Shown: positions 23,463 to 31,628 of the stretch, one piece after another
Position numbering within the stretch: the stretch's first letter is position 1
Layout: the number at the start of each line of letters is the position of its first letter
NCBI GenBank assembly: GCA_026389265.1
Contig: JAPLIE010000178.1
Coordinates: 1-39,403, forward strand
Source: Cyanobacteriota bacterium
GTDB lineage: Bacteria; Cyanobacteriota; Cyanobacteriia; PCC-6307; Cyanobiaceae
DNA: 39,403 nucleotides
Direction of reading: 5' to 3'
The notes under the pieces: generated by a model
What the model was told of the DNA's origin: nothing
The model's database searches: none
The model's input: the letters and a program-made list of their open reading frames with translations, nothing else
Translations under genes and position numbers: made by a program

Positions 23463-24596
23463 GTGAACATTGAAGGCAAGGCCTGGCGCACCATCGGCCT
23501 GCAGGAGGGCGGCGAGGCGGTCTGGGTGATCGACCAGACCCTGTTGCCCCATCGCTTCGAAACCCGTTCCCTCCGCTCCCTGGAGGACGCCGCGGTGGCG
23601 ATCAGCACGATGGTGGTGCGGGGCGCCCCCCTGATCGGGGTGACCGGCGCCTACGGCCTCATGTTGGCCCTCCAGCGCGACCCCTCCGATGGCGCCCTGG
23701 CGGCGGCCTTCGAGCAGCTCAATGCCACCCGTCCCACCGCCGTGAACCTGCGCTGGGCCCTGGAGAGGGTGCGCGATCGGGTGGCGCCACTGCCGGAAGC
23801 GGAGCGGGCCGCGGCGGCCCAGGCCGAGGCGGGCGCCATCGCCGAGGAGGACGTGGCGATGTGCGCGGCGATCGGGGATCACGGCCTGGCGATCTTCCGC
23901 GAGCTGGCGGCGGCCCGGCCTCCCGAACGTCAGGGACAACCCTTCAACGTTCTCACCCACTGCAACGCCGGCTGGCTGGCCACGGTCGACTGGGGCACGG
24001 CTCTTGCGCCCATCTACAAGGCCCACCGATCCGGCCTGAAGGTCCATGTGTGGGTGGATGAAACCCGCCCCCGCAACCAGGGCGCCAGCCTCACCGCCTA
24101 CGAACTGGGCCAGGAGGGGGTGCCCCACACCGTGATCGTGGACAACGCCGGCGGGCACCTGATGCAGCACGGCCAGGTGGATGCGGTGATCGTGGGCACG
24201 GATCGCACCACCCGCCGCGGCGATGTGTGCAACAAGATCGGCACCTACCTCAAGGCCCTCGCCGCCTTCGACAACAAGGTGCCCTTCTACGTGGCCCTGC
24301 CCGCCTCCACGATCGACTGGAGCATCGACGACGGCGTGGCCGAGATCCCGATCGAGGCCCGTTCCGAGCGCGAGGTGACCCAGATCCAGGGGCAGCTCAC
24401 CCCGGCAGGGGGAACGTCCAGTGGCGGGAACGAGGCACCGGGCCACCTGGCCACGGTGCAGCTCACACCCACCGGCTCCCGTGGCTTCAACCCGGCCTTT
24501 GATGTCACCCCGGCCCGCCTGGTCAGCGCCCTGATCACCGAGCGAGGCGTGGCGCCGGCCAGCGAGGCGGGATTGCGGGAGCTGTACACCGGCTGA
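23463..24596 (+). CDS. mtnA: S-methyl-5-thioribose-1-phosphate isomerase MtnA
   Basis: Methionine-salvage enzyme that isomerises 5-methylthioribose 1-phosphate to methylthioribulose 1-phosphate. Motifs are present in order: [40 protein letters not shown], the catalytic-Cys block [38 protein letters not shown], and the catalytic-Asp block [20 protein letters not shown]. The C-terminus has [19 protein letters not shown]. With GTG 23463 the protein is 377 aa, slightly longer than average. No other methionine-salvage genes are nearby. A hairpin at 24701-24729 may end the transcript. Confidence 0.95.
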   Translation: MNIEGKAWRTIGLQEGGEAVWVIDQTLLPHRFETRSLRSLEDAAVAISTMVVRGAPLIGVTGAYGLMLALQRDPSDGALAAAFEQLNATRPTAVNLRWALERVRDRVAPLPEAERAAAAQAEAGAIAEEDVAMCAAIGDHGLAIFRELAAARPPERQGQPFNVLTHCNAGWLATVDWGTALAPIYKAHRSGLKVHVWVDETRPRNQGASLTAYELGQEGVPHTVIVDNAGGHLMQHGQVDAVIVGTDRTTRRGDVCNKIGTYLKALAAFDNKVPFYVALPASTIDWSIDDGVAEIPIEARSEREVTQIQGQLTPAGGTSSGGNEAPGHLATVQLTPTGSRGFNPAFDVTPARLVSALITERGVAPASEAGLRELYTG

Positions 24597-24700
24597 TCCT
24601 GCGTCTCCGGGGCTCAGGTCGGCCTGCTGCCTCGCCAGTGCACATCCTTCAATCATTAAGTTCCCCATTAGGGGGATCTCCAGTCCGATAAGAAAGCTGC

Positions 24701-24729
24701 AGGATGGCTCAGTTCATTCGCGCCATCCT
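24701..24729 (+). terminator. Hairpin between mtnA and the RHH gene
   Basis: AGGATGGC (24701-24708) pairs perfectly with GCCATCCT (24722-24729) around a 13-nt loop, followed by only a short T-containing run. It is the best candidate for an mtnA terminator but could also be an operator for the small RHH gene that starts 18 bp later. A second small stem, CCCC-ATTA-GGGG, lies at 24663-24674. Confidence 0.5.
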
Positions 24730-24747
24730 TTCAGGGTTTGTCATCCC

Positions 24748-24945
24748 ATGGTTGCCATCTCCTACATACAGGCTCCGGCGGTAAGTCGTACCAAGATCTC
24801 CCCGTTGCATCGTTCGCCGCGGCGGGTCACCATCACCGTTCCCTATGCCCTGTATGCCGAATTGCTGGCTCGTTCCGATCAGCAGGGAAGGAGCCTCAGC
24901 AATCTGGCGGCTTTCCTGCTTGAAGCGGCTATCTCCAGTCCTTGA
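24748..24945 (+). CDS. Small ribbon-helix-helix (CopG-like) DNA-binding protein
   Basis: A 65-aa protein with an N-terminal lead of about 25 residues and an RHH core: strand RRVTITVPYALYAEL then helices ARSDQQGRSLSNLAAFLLEA. Proteins of this kind are usually repressors or antitoxins. No toxin partner gene follows; downstream is a LuxR-type remnant on the other strand. ATG 24748. The hairpin at 24701-24729 lies just upstream and could be its operator. The surrounding 24.6-25.6 kb is less GC-rich than the rest of the window. Confidence 0.65.
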   Translation: MVAISYIQAPAVSRTKISPLHRSPRRVTITVPYALYAELLARSDQQGRSLSNLAAFLLEAAISSP

Positions 24946-25037
24946 GTTTTCTTACTGAGGCTTCCGTTCCCGTTTTCGATTTTGATCCCTTAATCCGGAA
25001 GACTCACGAGGCATGCCCGCAGGGCAATGACTACGGC

Positions 25038-25235
25038 CTAAGTACGATCCCGGGCCTTTAGTTTGCGCAGGATGTTCTTCACGTGGGTCTTCACGGTTTC
25101 CGGCGTGTTCTTCAGGCTTTCGGCGATCTCGGCGTTGCAGGCGCCATTCACAATCGCCTGCACCACCTCAATTTCACGAGCGGTGAGCAGGCTCTCCTGG
25201 CGCTGGGCTGGCTCCGAGGACGTCCATCCAGGCCG
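25038..25235 (-). pseudogene. Orphan LuxR-type helix-turn-helix remnant
   Basis: The minus-strand frame encodes a near-complete LuxR/NarL DNA-binding domain: LLTAREIEVVQAIVNGACNA, EIAESLKNTPETVKTHVKNI, LRKLKARDRT, then stop at 25038. There is no ATG in frame upstream; the frame opens at 25298 after a stop and reads low-complexity residues. No receiver or sensor domain is present. The C-terminus is also short for the family. Either the 5' part was deleted or a short HTH-only protein uses an unrecognised start. Confidence 0.7.
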
Positions 25236-25511
25236 GGGCTGTTGCAGGCCCTCCTGGTCGGGATTCGGTGTAGCTGTGGCGTGCCGGTGAGGCGGGTTTC
25301 ACTGGGGTTTTCTTCCAATTGCACTGCCTCCTGGCCGTGGCGGTATTTGCGGTTGGTCCTCGATTGGATTCTTCGTGTGTTGCTGTTCCTGTGGGCTGGT
25401 CCGCACCAGAGGGAACTGAGTGGCTTTGGGATGGCTATTCTGGCCCCTACTTGCAGCATATTGGCAAGATTCTGTTGCCGATCTTTGGTTCGGTTGTCCG
25501 CTCCTTCGCTG

Positions 25512-25590
25512 TTGGTGCTGAGTTGGTGCTGAGTTGTCGTTGTGCTGAAGTTGTCGTTGCGCTGAAAGTGTATCGATGTTGCATCGATGT
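25512..25590. repeat. Three adjacent tandem duplications
   Basis: TTGGTGCTGAG is repeated at 25512-25522 and 25523-25533. A 17-bp unit TTGTCGTTGTGCTGAAG at 25534-25550 is repeated with two differences at 25551-25567. An 11-bp unit TGTATCGATGT at 25569-25579 is repeated with one difference at 25580-25590. They follow one another almost without gaps in the 25299-25655 non-coding stretch, which otherwise shows no gene I can support. Confidence 0.85.
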
Positions 25591-25655
25591 TGTGGGGAGG
25601 AGGGGCGCCGCCGTGTGCTGGCTTAGAATGGGTTGGCTTCTCTATCCCGCGCCCG

Positions 25656-26843
25656 ATGACCCCGGCCCTGCCCGCCAGTTCCCCGCCGCCCAACTGGGTG
25701 GAAGCGAACCATCCCCTCGGCTGGCTGATCAACCGGGTGCTGGCGGTGGAGCCGCTGCGCCAGCTGTTGTTCTGGCAGGCCCGGCGGCTGATCATCCGCA
25801 CCGCCGAGGGCCGCGGCATCGCCTGGCGCCAGCGGCGCGAGCAGCTTCAACTAGCCGCCGAGCCCCTGCTGGCGGCCAGCACCAACCCCTCGCTGGCCGT
25901 TCCCGCCTACTATCGGGCCCGCTTCCACGCCTACAACCAGGGCAACCTCTGCTGGGCCGCCGCCTGCGAGGCCGAGCAGGCCACCGATTCGATGGCCCTG
26001 CGGGTGTGGCCCGAGGAGCCGGAGCTGGAGCCCGCTGTGGCCCAGCTGCGATTGCGTCGCGCCATCTTCAGCGCGATCGAGCCGAGCCTCACTGGCCCCG
26101 TGCAGCGGGTACTCGATCTGGGTTGCTCCGTGGGCGTGGGCACCTTCGCGTTGCGGGAGTGGCTGCTGGAGCGACAGGCGCTGGCAGGCGGCGGCGCCGG
26201 AGGAGAAGGCGGCGTGGCCTGCGCAACGGCCGAGGACTCCTCCGCCAAGGCGAGCGCCCAAGGTTCTCGGCAAGCCCCGACCGTTCTCCCGTTGGTGGAG
26301 GGGCTCGATCTCTCGGCCGAGATGCTCGCCGTGGCCCGGGTGCGGGAGGCCGAGGCCCTCGCCGCATCAAGCCTCGCTGCCCTCCCGACCGCAGCCGCGG
26401 GGCGTAGCCCCGGCTCAGCCGGCCCTGATGTTCCATCCCCGCGAGAACCATTTGCCCCAGCGGCCTCCGGCACCACCCTCCCCCCGATCACCTGGCACCA
26501 CGGCGCCGCTGAGGCCACGGGCCTACCCGCCGCCGCCTACGACCTGATCACCCTCCAGTTCGTCTGCCACGAGCTGCCCCAGAGCGCCACCCGCGCCGTG
26601 CTGGCCGAGGCCGCCCGCCTGCTGCGGCCGGGCGGGGTGATCGCCCTAGTGGATCAGGACCCCGATTCCGCCGTGATCCGTCGCCTGCCCGCCCCGATCG
26701 CCACCCTGCTCAAGAGCACCGAGCCCTACCTGGAGGATTACTTCCGGCTCGATCTGCCAGCCGCCCTGCAGGAGGCGGGCTTTCGCAACGTGCAGCGCAG
26801 CGCCGCCGATCCGCGGCACCGGGTGCTGGTGGCCAGCCGCTGA
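25656..26843 (+). CDS. Class I SAM-dependent methyltransferase with low-complexity insert
   Basis: A 395-aa methyltransferase. The SAM-binding motif I is VLDLGCSVGVGTFAL (about residues 151-165). Motif II-like GLDLSAEMLAVAR comes much later (about 210), because Gly/Ala/Ser-rich inserts lie between and after these motifs (about 170-205 and 225-275). Post-motif blocks are AYDLITLQFVCHELP and LRPGGVIALVDQDPDS, then the usual C-terminal strands. An N-terminal helical part (residues 20-100, HPLGWLINRVLAVEPLRQLL) precedes the fold. The substrate is unknown. ATG 25656 is used; the open frame upstream is non-coding. Divergent from the LuxR remnant and convergent with the MDR oxidoreductase. Confidence 0.85.
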   Translation: MTPALPASSPPPNWVEANHPLGWLINRVLAVEPLRQLLFWQARRLIIRTAEGRGIAWRQRREQLQLAAEPLLAASTNPSLAVPAYYRARFHAYNQGNLCWAAACEAEQATDSMALRVWPEEPELEPAVAQLRLRRAIFSAIEPSLTGPVQRVLDLGCSVGVGTFALREWLLERQALAGGGAGGEGGVACATAEDSSAKASAQGSRQAPTVLPLVEGLDLSAEMLAVARVREAEALAASSLAALPTAAAGRSPGSAGPDVPSPREPFAPAASGTTLPPITWHHGAAEATGLPAAAYDLITLQFVCHELPQSATRAVLAEAARLLRPGGVIALVDQDPDSAVIRRLPAPIATLLKSTEPYLEDYFRLDLPAALQEAGFRNVQRSAADPRHRVLVASR

Positions 26844-26892
26844 GCAGCGGAGCTGCCCGAAAACGACGAATCGCTGTGGCCAGGCCTGGTCG

Positions 26893-27969
26893 TTAGGTCG
26901 GGTTGGCCATCAGCTCTGCCGCATGGGCGGCTGCGGGGCCGCCGACGCCCTCCCACCCCGCCAGCACGATCTTCCCCAGGGTCCGGCCCCCCTCCAGCAG
27001 AGCGTGGGCCCGGGCCAGGTTCTCCGGGCTGATCGGCTCCAGGCGGGTCGCCGCGGTGCTTTGGATCTCCCCGGCCTCCACCAACTGCGCCAGCCGTTCC
27101 AGGATCTCCCCCTGCCGGCCCCGGTCCGGGGTGTGGAACTGGGGCCGGGTGAACATGAACTCCCAGTGGAAGCTCACGCTTTTGGCCTTGAGCAGGTTGA
27201 GATCCAGCGGCGCCCGGTTGCCCACGATCGCCACGATCGCCCCCTGGGGCCGGATCAGTTCGGCCATCACCGGCCAGTAGGCGTCGGTGTCGCTGAAGTT
27301 GGCGATTGTGTCCACCTCCGGCAGGCCTAGGGCCGCCAGCTGGGGGGCCAAGGGCTGGCTGTGGTCCACCACGTGGCTGGCGCCCAGCCGCTCGCACCAG
27401 GCCCGGCTTTCCGGCCTGGAGGCGGTGGCGATCACCACCAGGCCGGCCCGCCGCGCCAGCTGAATCGCCATCGAGCCCACCCCACCGGCGCCCCCGAGGA
27501 TCAGCAAGCTGCGGCCCGCATCGGCTCCCTCGGGATCCAGCCCCAGCCGCTCGAACAGCGCCTCCCAGGCCGTGAGCCCGGTGAGGGGCAGGGCCGCCGC
27601 TTCTGCGGCGCTCAGGTTGGCGGGGCGGTGGCCGCAGATCGCCTCCTCCACCAGCACCCGCTCGGCATTGCAACCCGGCCGGCTGATATCGCCGGCGAAC
27701 CAGACCCGATCGCCCGGGACGAAGCGCTCCACCGCATCCCCGGTGGCCTCCACCACCCCGGCGGCATCCCAGCCCAGCAGCCGCGGCGGGGCACCAGCCC
27801 CGGGGCCCGGCAGGCCGGAGCGCACCTTGGTGTCCACCGGATTCACCGCCACTGCCTCCACCCGCACCAGCAGGTCGTGGGGGCTGGGCACCGGATCGGG
27901 GAGGTCCACCACCGCGAAGGCCGCCGGATCCCTGCTGGGAAGGCCGCCGTAGGCCGCAATCGCTTTCAT
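26893..27969 (-). CDS. MDR-family NADPH oxidoreductase (quinone reductase / Zn-ADH-like)
   Basis: A 358-aa medium-chain dehydrogenase/reductase. The N-terminal catalytic domain contains VRVEAVAVNPVDTKVRSG and LGWDAAGVVEATG. The nucleotide-binding domain has LTAWEALFERLG and LLILGGAGGVGSMAIQLAR (a Rossmann glycine motif), followed by the NADPH-site segment VIATASRPES. The C-terminal part includes ALLEGGRTLGKIVLAG. I see no clear zinc-ligand Cys set, so it is likely a zinc-independent quinone-reductase-like member. ATG 27969 is chosen because the domain begins at MKAIAAYGG; nine residues upstream are not conserved. Confidence 0.9.
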   Translation of the reverse strand: MKAIAAYGGLPSRDPAAFAVVDLPDPVPSPHDLLVRVEAVAVNPVDTKVRSGLPGPGAGAPPRLLGWDAAGVVEATGDAVERFVPGDRVWFAGDISRPGCNAERVLVEEAICGHRPANLSAAEAAALPLTGLTAWEALFERLGLDPEGADAGRSLLILGGAGGVGSMAIQLARRAGLVVIATASRPESRAWCERLGASHVVDHSQPLAPQLAALGLPEVDTIANFSDTDAYWPVMAELIRPQGAIVAIVGNRAPLDLNLLKAKSVSFHWEFMFTRPQFHTPDRGRQGEILERLAQLVEAGEIQSTAATRLEPISPENLARAHALLEGGRTLGKIVLAGWEGVGGPAAAHAAELMANPT

Positions 27970-28053
27970 GGGTGGCCTGGGGTCGTTGCTCTCCATCGTC
28001 CCCGATGGATCGAGAACGCTATCTCCGGCTCGGGTGCGCTCGCCGCCCGCTTC

Positions 28054-28953
28054 TCACCAAGCCTTCGCCTGGCCGGAGGCCTGCTGCAGGGCCCGGATGC
28101 GGGTCTCGAGCGGCGGGTGGCTGGCGAACAGGCGCAGGAAGCCAGGCGGCTCGTTGATCTTGAGCGTCGCCAGGGTGGGTTCATCGCGGGGATCCTGCAG
28201 ATTCTCCACCCCCCCCAGGCTCTGCAGGGCCCCCACCATGGCTCCGGGGCTGGTGAGCCGGGCGGCGCCCGCATCGGCGCGGAATTCGCGGTGCCTGGAG
28301 AACCAGGCGGTGATCAGCGAGCCGAGGATCCCCAGCAGGATCTCCAGGGGCCAGATCAGCAGCATCGTGGGCGGTGGCGCCATGCCGCGGCCGTCCTCCC
28401 GGTCGCCGCGGGGCAGCAGGAACAGCACCGCCCGCGAGAGGAACATCACGAAGGCGTTGATCACCCCCTGCAGCAGGGTCATGGTCACCATGTCGCCGTT
28501 GGCGACGTGGCTCATCTCATGGGCGAGCACCGCCTCCAGCTCCGCGGGCGGCATCCCCTTGAGGATGCCCGTGGACACCGCCACCAGGGCCCGGTTGGGG
28601 GAGGGTCCGGTGGCGAAGGCGTTCCATTCCGGTGAGCCGTAGATGCCCACTTCGGGCATCGGCAGTCCGGCCTTCTGGGCCAGGCCCGCCACCGTGCCGT
28701 GAAGCCAGCTTTCGGCTGATCCGCCGCCCTGGCCCACCAGCTGGATGCCCATCATCCGCTTGGCTGATTCGGCCGAAAACTGCAGCGCGATCCAGGCCCC
28801 CAGCACGCCCCACACGAAGCTGCCCACCAGCAGGGGCAGCAGCGGCAGGTCGGGGGGCAGCAGCCCGATGGCGGTGAGCAGGTTGAGGATCAGGGAGATC
28901 GTGAGCACCACCGCCAGGTTGGTGATCAGGAAGAGAAGGGTGCGCAGGGCCAT
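28054..28953 (-). CDS. htpX: Membrane zinc metalloprotease HtpX
   Basis: Inner-membrane M48 protease that degrades misfolded membrane proteins under stress. Two hydrophobic N-terminal segments (about residues 5-30 and 38-58) are followed by the zinc-binding HEMSH at 145-149, two further hydrophobic stretches (about 158-178 and 195-215), and the third ligand Glu in SRHREFRADAGAA. NAFATGPSPNRALVAVSTGI and the C-terminal SHPPLETRIRAL are typical. The 299-aa length fits the family and ATG 28953 is conventional. All catalytic residues are present. Confidence 0.95.
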   Translation of the reverse strand: MALRTLLFLITNLAVVLTISLILNLLTAIGLLPPDLPLLPLLVGSFVWGVLGAWIALQFSAESAKRMMGIQLVGQGGGSAESWLHGTVAGLAQKAGLPMPEVGIYGSPEWNAFATGPSPNRALVAVSTGILKGMPPAELEAVLAHEMSHVANGDMVTMTLLQGVINAFVMFLSRAVLFLLPRGDREDGRGMAPPPTMLLIWPLEILLGILGSLITAWFSRHREFRADAGAARLTSPGAMVGALQSLGGVENLQDPRDEPTLATLKINEPPGFLRLFASHPPLETRIRALQQASGQAKAW

Positions 28954-29248
28954 CGCGGGTTAGGGGCTGGTTCGCAGGGGCAGCGGGGCGGCAATGCTCA
29001 GGGGAGCCCACCGGGTCCGCCAGGGGGGCCCGGTCGCCATACCGTCTGTGAGAAAGGTAGCGACTGTCACTGAGGTTGCCTCGTGTTATCAGCTGCTGCC
29101 ACCGCGGCCATGGCCCACCTCCAGGCGCCGCGGGCAGGAGGGCGCCGTTTCGGATCCGCCACCCCGGCCAGCTCGGGCACCGGTCCCATCCCTGGCGCGC
29201 CGGCAGCGGCTGCGACAGCATTCACTCAGGACATCGCACATCGACGGC

Positions 29249-29656
29249 ATGATCGGCGAGCCCGTGCTGCCCGTTCCGCTGCGCCGGTCGCTCGGCCCGG
29301 TTGTCTCGACGCCGCAGGCCATTGGTGCCACCCCGCCAGCACGGCCCCGGCTGGTGGCCCTCACCCCAGGCGTCCCTCCCGGCGGACTGGAAGCTGCTGT
29401 GATCGCACGGCTGCTGGAGGGAGATCCCCTGGGCGACTCCCTGCTCGACACGCTCGCCATCCTCACCGCTGAAGCCCTGCAAGCGGCGCCGAACGGTGCC
29501 GCAGGTTCCTCCGCCGCCGATGTGCGCGGCGTGGCCGCCCGCATCGCCACCGGCCTGGCCGTGACTTTGCTGGAATCCGACCTGGCCGAGCGCATCACGG
29601 CACGGCTGGCGGAGGAGGCACCCTTCGCCGAGGGCTGGCGCTCCTGCCCGGAGTAG
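29249..29656 (+). CDS. Hypothetical protein
   Basis: A 135-aa protein I do not recognise. The second half looks like real protein, mainly helical and Ala/Leu-rich (GLEAAVIARLLEGDPLGDSL, ARIATGLAVTLLESDLAERI, TARLAEEAPFAEGW). The first half is Pro/Ala-rich and variable. ATG 29249 is the most sensible start; the open frame extends upstream to 28994 with basic low-complexity sequence. No clear Shine-Dalgarno is visible. It is divergent from htpX and upstream of the aldolase/SDR gene on the same strand with a 160-bp gap that shows nothing else. Confidence 0.5.
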   Translation: MIGEPVLPVPLRRSLGPVVSTPQAIGATPPARPRLVALTPGVPPGGLEAAVIARLLEGDPLGDSLLDTLAILTAEALQAAPNGAAGSSAADVRGVAARIATGLAVTLLESDLAERITARLAEEAPFAEGWRSCPE

Positions 29657-29816
29657 GCCCCGGCACCCCAGCACTCGGCGGATCCAGTCCACTGGAGCAC
29701 CGTCTCTACCCGCCCCAAGGTGCGCTGATGGGCCGTTCAGTCGGTGCCTTGCCGGCCTCGCTTGAGGTGACTGGCCCCGGCACCCGTAGCCTCAGCGGCA
29801 TTGATTCCGGCCGCCC

Positions 29817-31628
29817 ATGTCCGTGCTCAACCGCTGGTCCGATGCCGAGGCTGCTGCCGCCGTGGCCCACTACGGCGCCCAGGGCGTGGCCGAACCCCTG
29901 GCTCTGCGCACCTACTCCGCCCGCCTGCTGGGCGCCGACCCGGATCTGGTGCTGCACGGCGGCGGCAACACCTCGGTGAAGACCAGCGTGACCGGCCTGC
30001 TGGGCGAAACGATTCCTGTGCTGTGCGTGAAGGGTTCCGGCTGGGACCTCGGCACGATCGAGCCCCCCGGCCACCCGGCGGTCCGCTTGGAGCCCCTGCG
30101 CGCCCTGCGGGCTCTGAATTCCCTCAGCGATGAGGCGATGGTGGCGGCCCAGCGCAACAACCTGATCGATCCGGCCGCCCCCAATCCTTCGGTGGAGGCG
30201 CTCCTGCACGCCTTCCTGCCCCACACCTTCGTGGATCACACCCATTCATCGGCACTGCTGGCCCTGGCCGACCAGCCCGATGCGGCCGCGGTCTGCCGCC
30301 AGGTGTTTGGCGAGCGGGTGGTGCTGGTGCCCTATGTGATGCCCGGCTTCGCCCTGGCCCAATCCTGCGCCAATCTCTACGAGGCGGCCGCCGAGCGGGC
30401 CGCCGCCAGCGGCGTGGAGCTCGAGGGCATGGTGCTGCTCAAGCACGGCCTCTTCTCCTTCGGATCCACGGCGAAGCAGAGCTACGAGCGAATGATCGAG
30501 CTGGTGCGGCTGGCCGAGCAGCACCTGGCCACGGGGAATCGCCTCAGCCAGCCGGCGGCGGTGCCGGAGCGCCCGGCCCCTGCGGCGGCGCTGCTGCCGC
30601 GCCTGCGCGGTGCCCTGGGCCGGGCCGCCACGGCCGCCGGCTGCCGCTCCCACTGGCTCCTGGATCTGCGGACCACCCCGTTAGCCCGCGCCGTGGTCGA
30701 CGACGCTCGCCTGGCCGACTGGGCCCGCCGCGGTGTGGCCACGCCAGATCACGTGATCCGCACCAAGGCCCATCCCCTGGTGCTCCCCGTCGCCCCCGCC
30801 GCGGGCGACGCGGCCGCCCTGGAGGCCTGGAGCGCCGCCCTGGCGCCGGCCCTGGAGTCTTACGCCGCCCACTATCAAGCCAGCTTCGAGCGCCAGAACG
30901 GCCGGGTGGGGGGCACGAAGAAGCCCCTCGATCCCCTGCCGCGGGTGGTGGCGATCCCTGGATTGGGCCTGGTGGGAATTGGCAAATCGGCCGCCGATGC
31001 GGCGGTCACCGCCGACATCGCCGAAACCTGGGCCACCACCTTGCTGGCCGCCGAGAGCATCGGCCGCTTTGAGCCCGTGGGGGAGAACGACACCTTCGAC
31101 ATGGAGTACTGGAGCCTGGAGCAGGCCAAGCTCGGCAAGGCCGCCGAGAAGCCCCTGGCCCGCACGGTGGTGGTGGTCACCGGCGGGGCCGGCGCGATCG
31201 GCGCGGCCACGGCGCGCGCCTTCGCCGCCCAGGGTGCCGATCTGGCCGTGCTCGACCTCGATGGCGAGGCGGCGGCGGCCGTGGCCCAGCACGTGGCCCA
31301 GGCCGCCCTGGCCCTGTTCCGCCTCCAGGACACCCTCCCCAGCCCCGCGGGTGCCGGCGAGGGAGTCAGCAGCCGTCTCGGCGGCCAGCTGCTCTTCAAT
31401 GTGAGCAAGCAGGCCCTCAACCCGGGCCCCGGCTTCGGCGCCTACGGCACCAGCAAGGCCGCCCTGCTGGCCTTGGTGCGTCAATACGCCCTGGAGGAGG
31501 GCGGCGCCGGCATCCGGGTGAATGCGATCAATGCCGATCGGATCCGCTCCGGCCTCCTCACCGACACCATGATCCGCGAGCGCTCCGCCGCCCGGGGCCT
31601 CTCCGAAGCCGACTCCGCGCCAGGGTGA
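29817..31628 (+). CDS. Bifunctional class II aldolase / short-chain dehydrogenase with damaged SDR half
   Basis: The N-terminal class II aldolase-like domain (about residues 10-400) is complete in appearance: LHGGGNTSVK, VKGSGWDLG, FVDHTHSSALLAL (metal His), LLKHGLFSFG. The C-terminal SDR domain has the cofactor motif VVVVTGGAGAIGAATARAFA and LAVLDLDGEAAAA. It then jumps directly to AALALFRLQD and GGQLLFNVSKQALNPGPGFG with YGTSK (active-site Tyr and Lys). About 70-90 residues of SDR core, including the usual NNAG region, are missing. The frame then ends at GLSEADSAPG, before the usual C-terminal 40-50 residues. The total is 603 aa; intact homologues are roughly 680-700. The related rhamnulose-1-phosphate aldolase/dehydrogenases act in sugar use. 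The aldolase half may still work; the dehydrogenase probably does not. Confidence 0.75.
   Translation: MSVLNRWSDAEAAAAVAHYGAQGVAEPLALRTYSARLLGADPDLVLHGGGNTSVKTSVTGLLGETIPVLCVKGSGWDLGTIEPPGHPAVRLEPLRALRALNSLSDEAMVAAQRNNLIDPAAPNPSVEALLHAFLPHTFVDHTHSSALLALADQPDAAAVCRQVFGERVVLVPYVMPGFALAQSCANLYEAAAERAAASGVELEGMVLLKHGLFSFGSTAKQSYERMIELVRLAEQHLATGNRLSQPAAVPERPAPAAALLPRLRGALGRAATAAGCRSHWLLDLRTTPLARAVVDDARLADWARRGVATPDHVIRTKAHPLVLPVAPAAGDAAALEAWSAALAPALESYAAHYQASFERQNGRVGGTKKPLDPLPRVVAIPGLGLVGIGKSAADAAVTADIAETWATTLLAAESIGRFEPVGENDTFDMEYWSLEQAKLGKAAEKPLARTVVVVTGGAGAIGAATARAFAAQGADLAVLDLDGEAAAAVAQHVAQAALALFRLQDTLPSPAGAGEGVSSRLGGQLLFNVSKQALNPGPGFGAYGTSKAALLALVRQYALEEGGAGIRVNAINADRIRSGLLTDTMIRERSAARGLSEADSAPG

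Noticed and set aside
23376-24668. A 430-codon minus-strand frame opposite mtnA
   Set aside because: It is a shadow of mtnA; mtnA has complete catalytic motifs.
25319-25620. A plus-strand frame with a few hydrophobic stretches before the methyltransferase
   Set aside because: It overlaps the tandem duplications, has no family motif, and its residues follow repeat composition.
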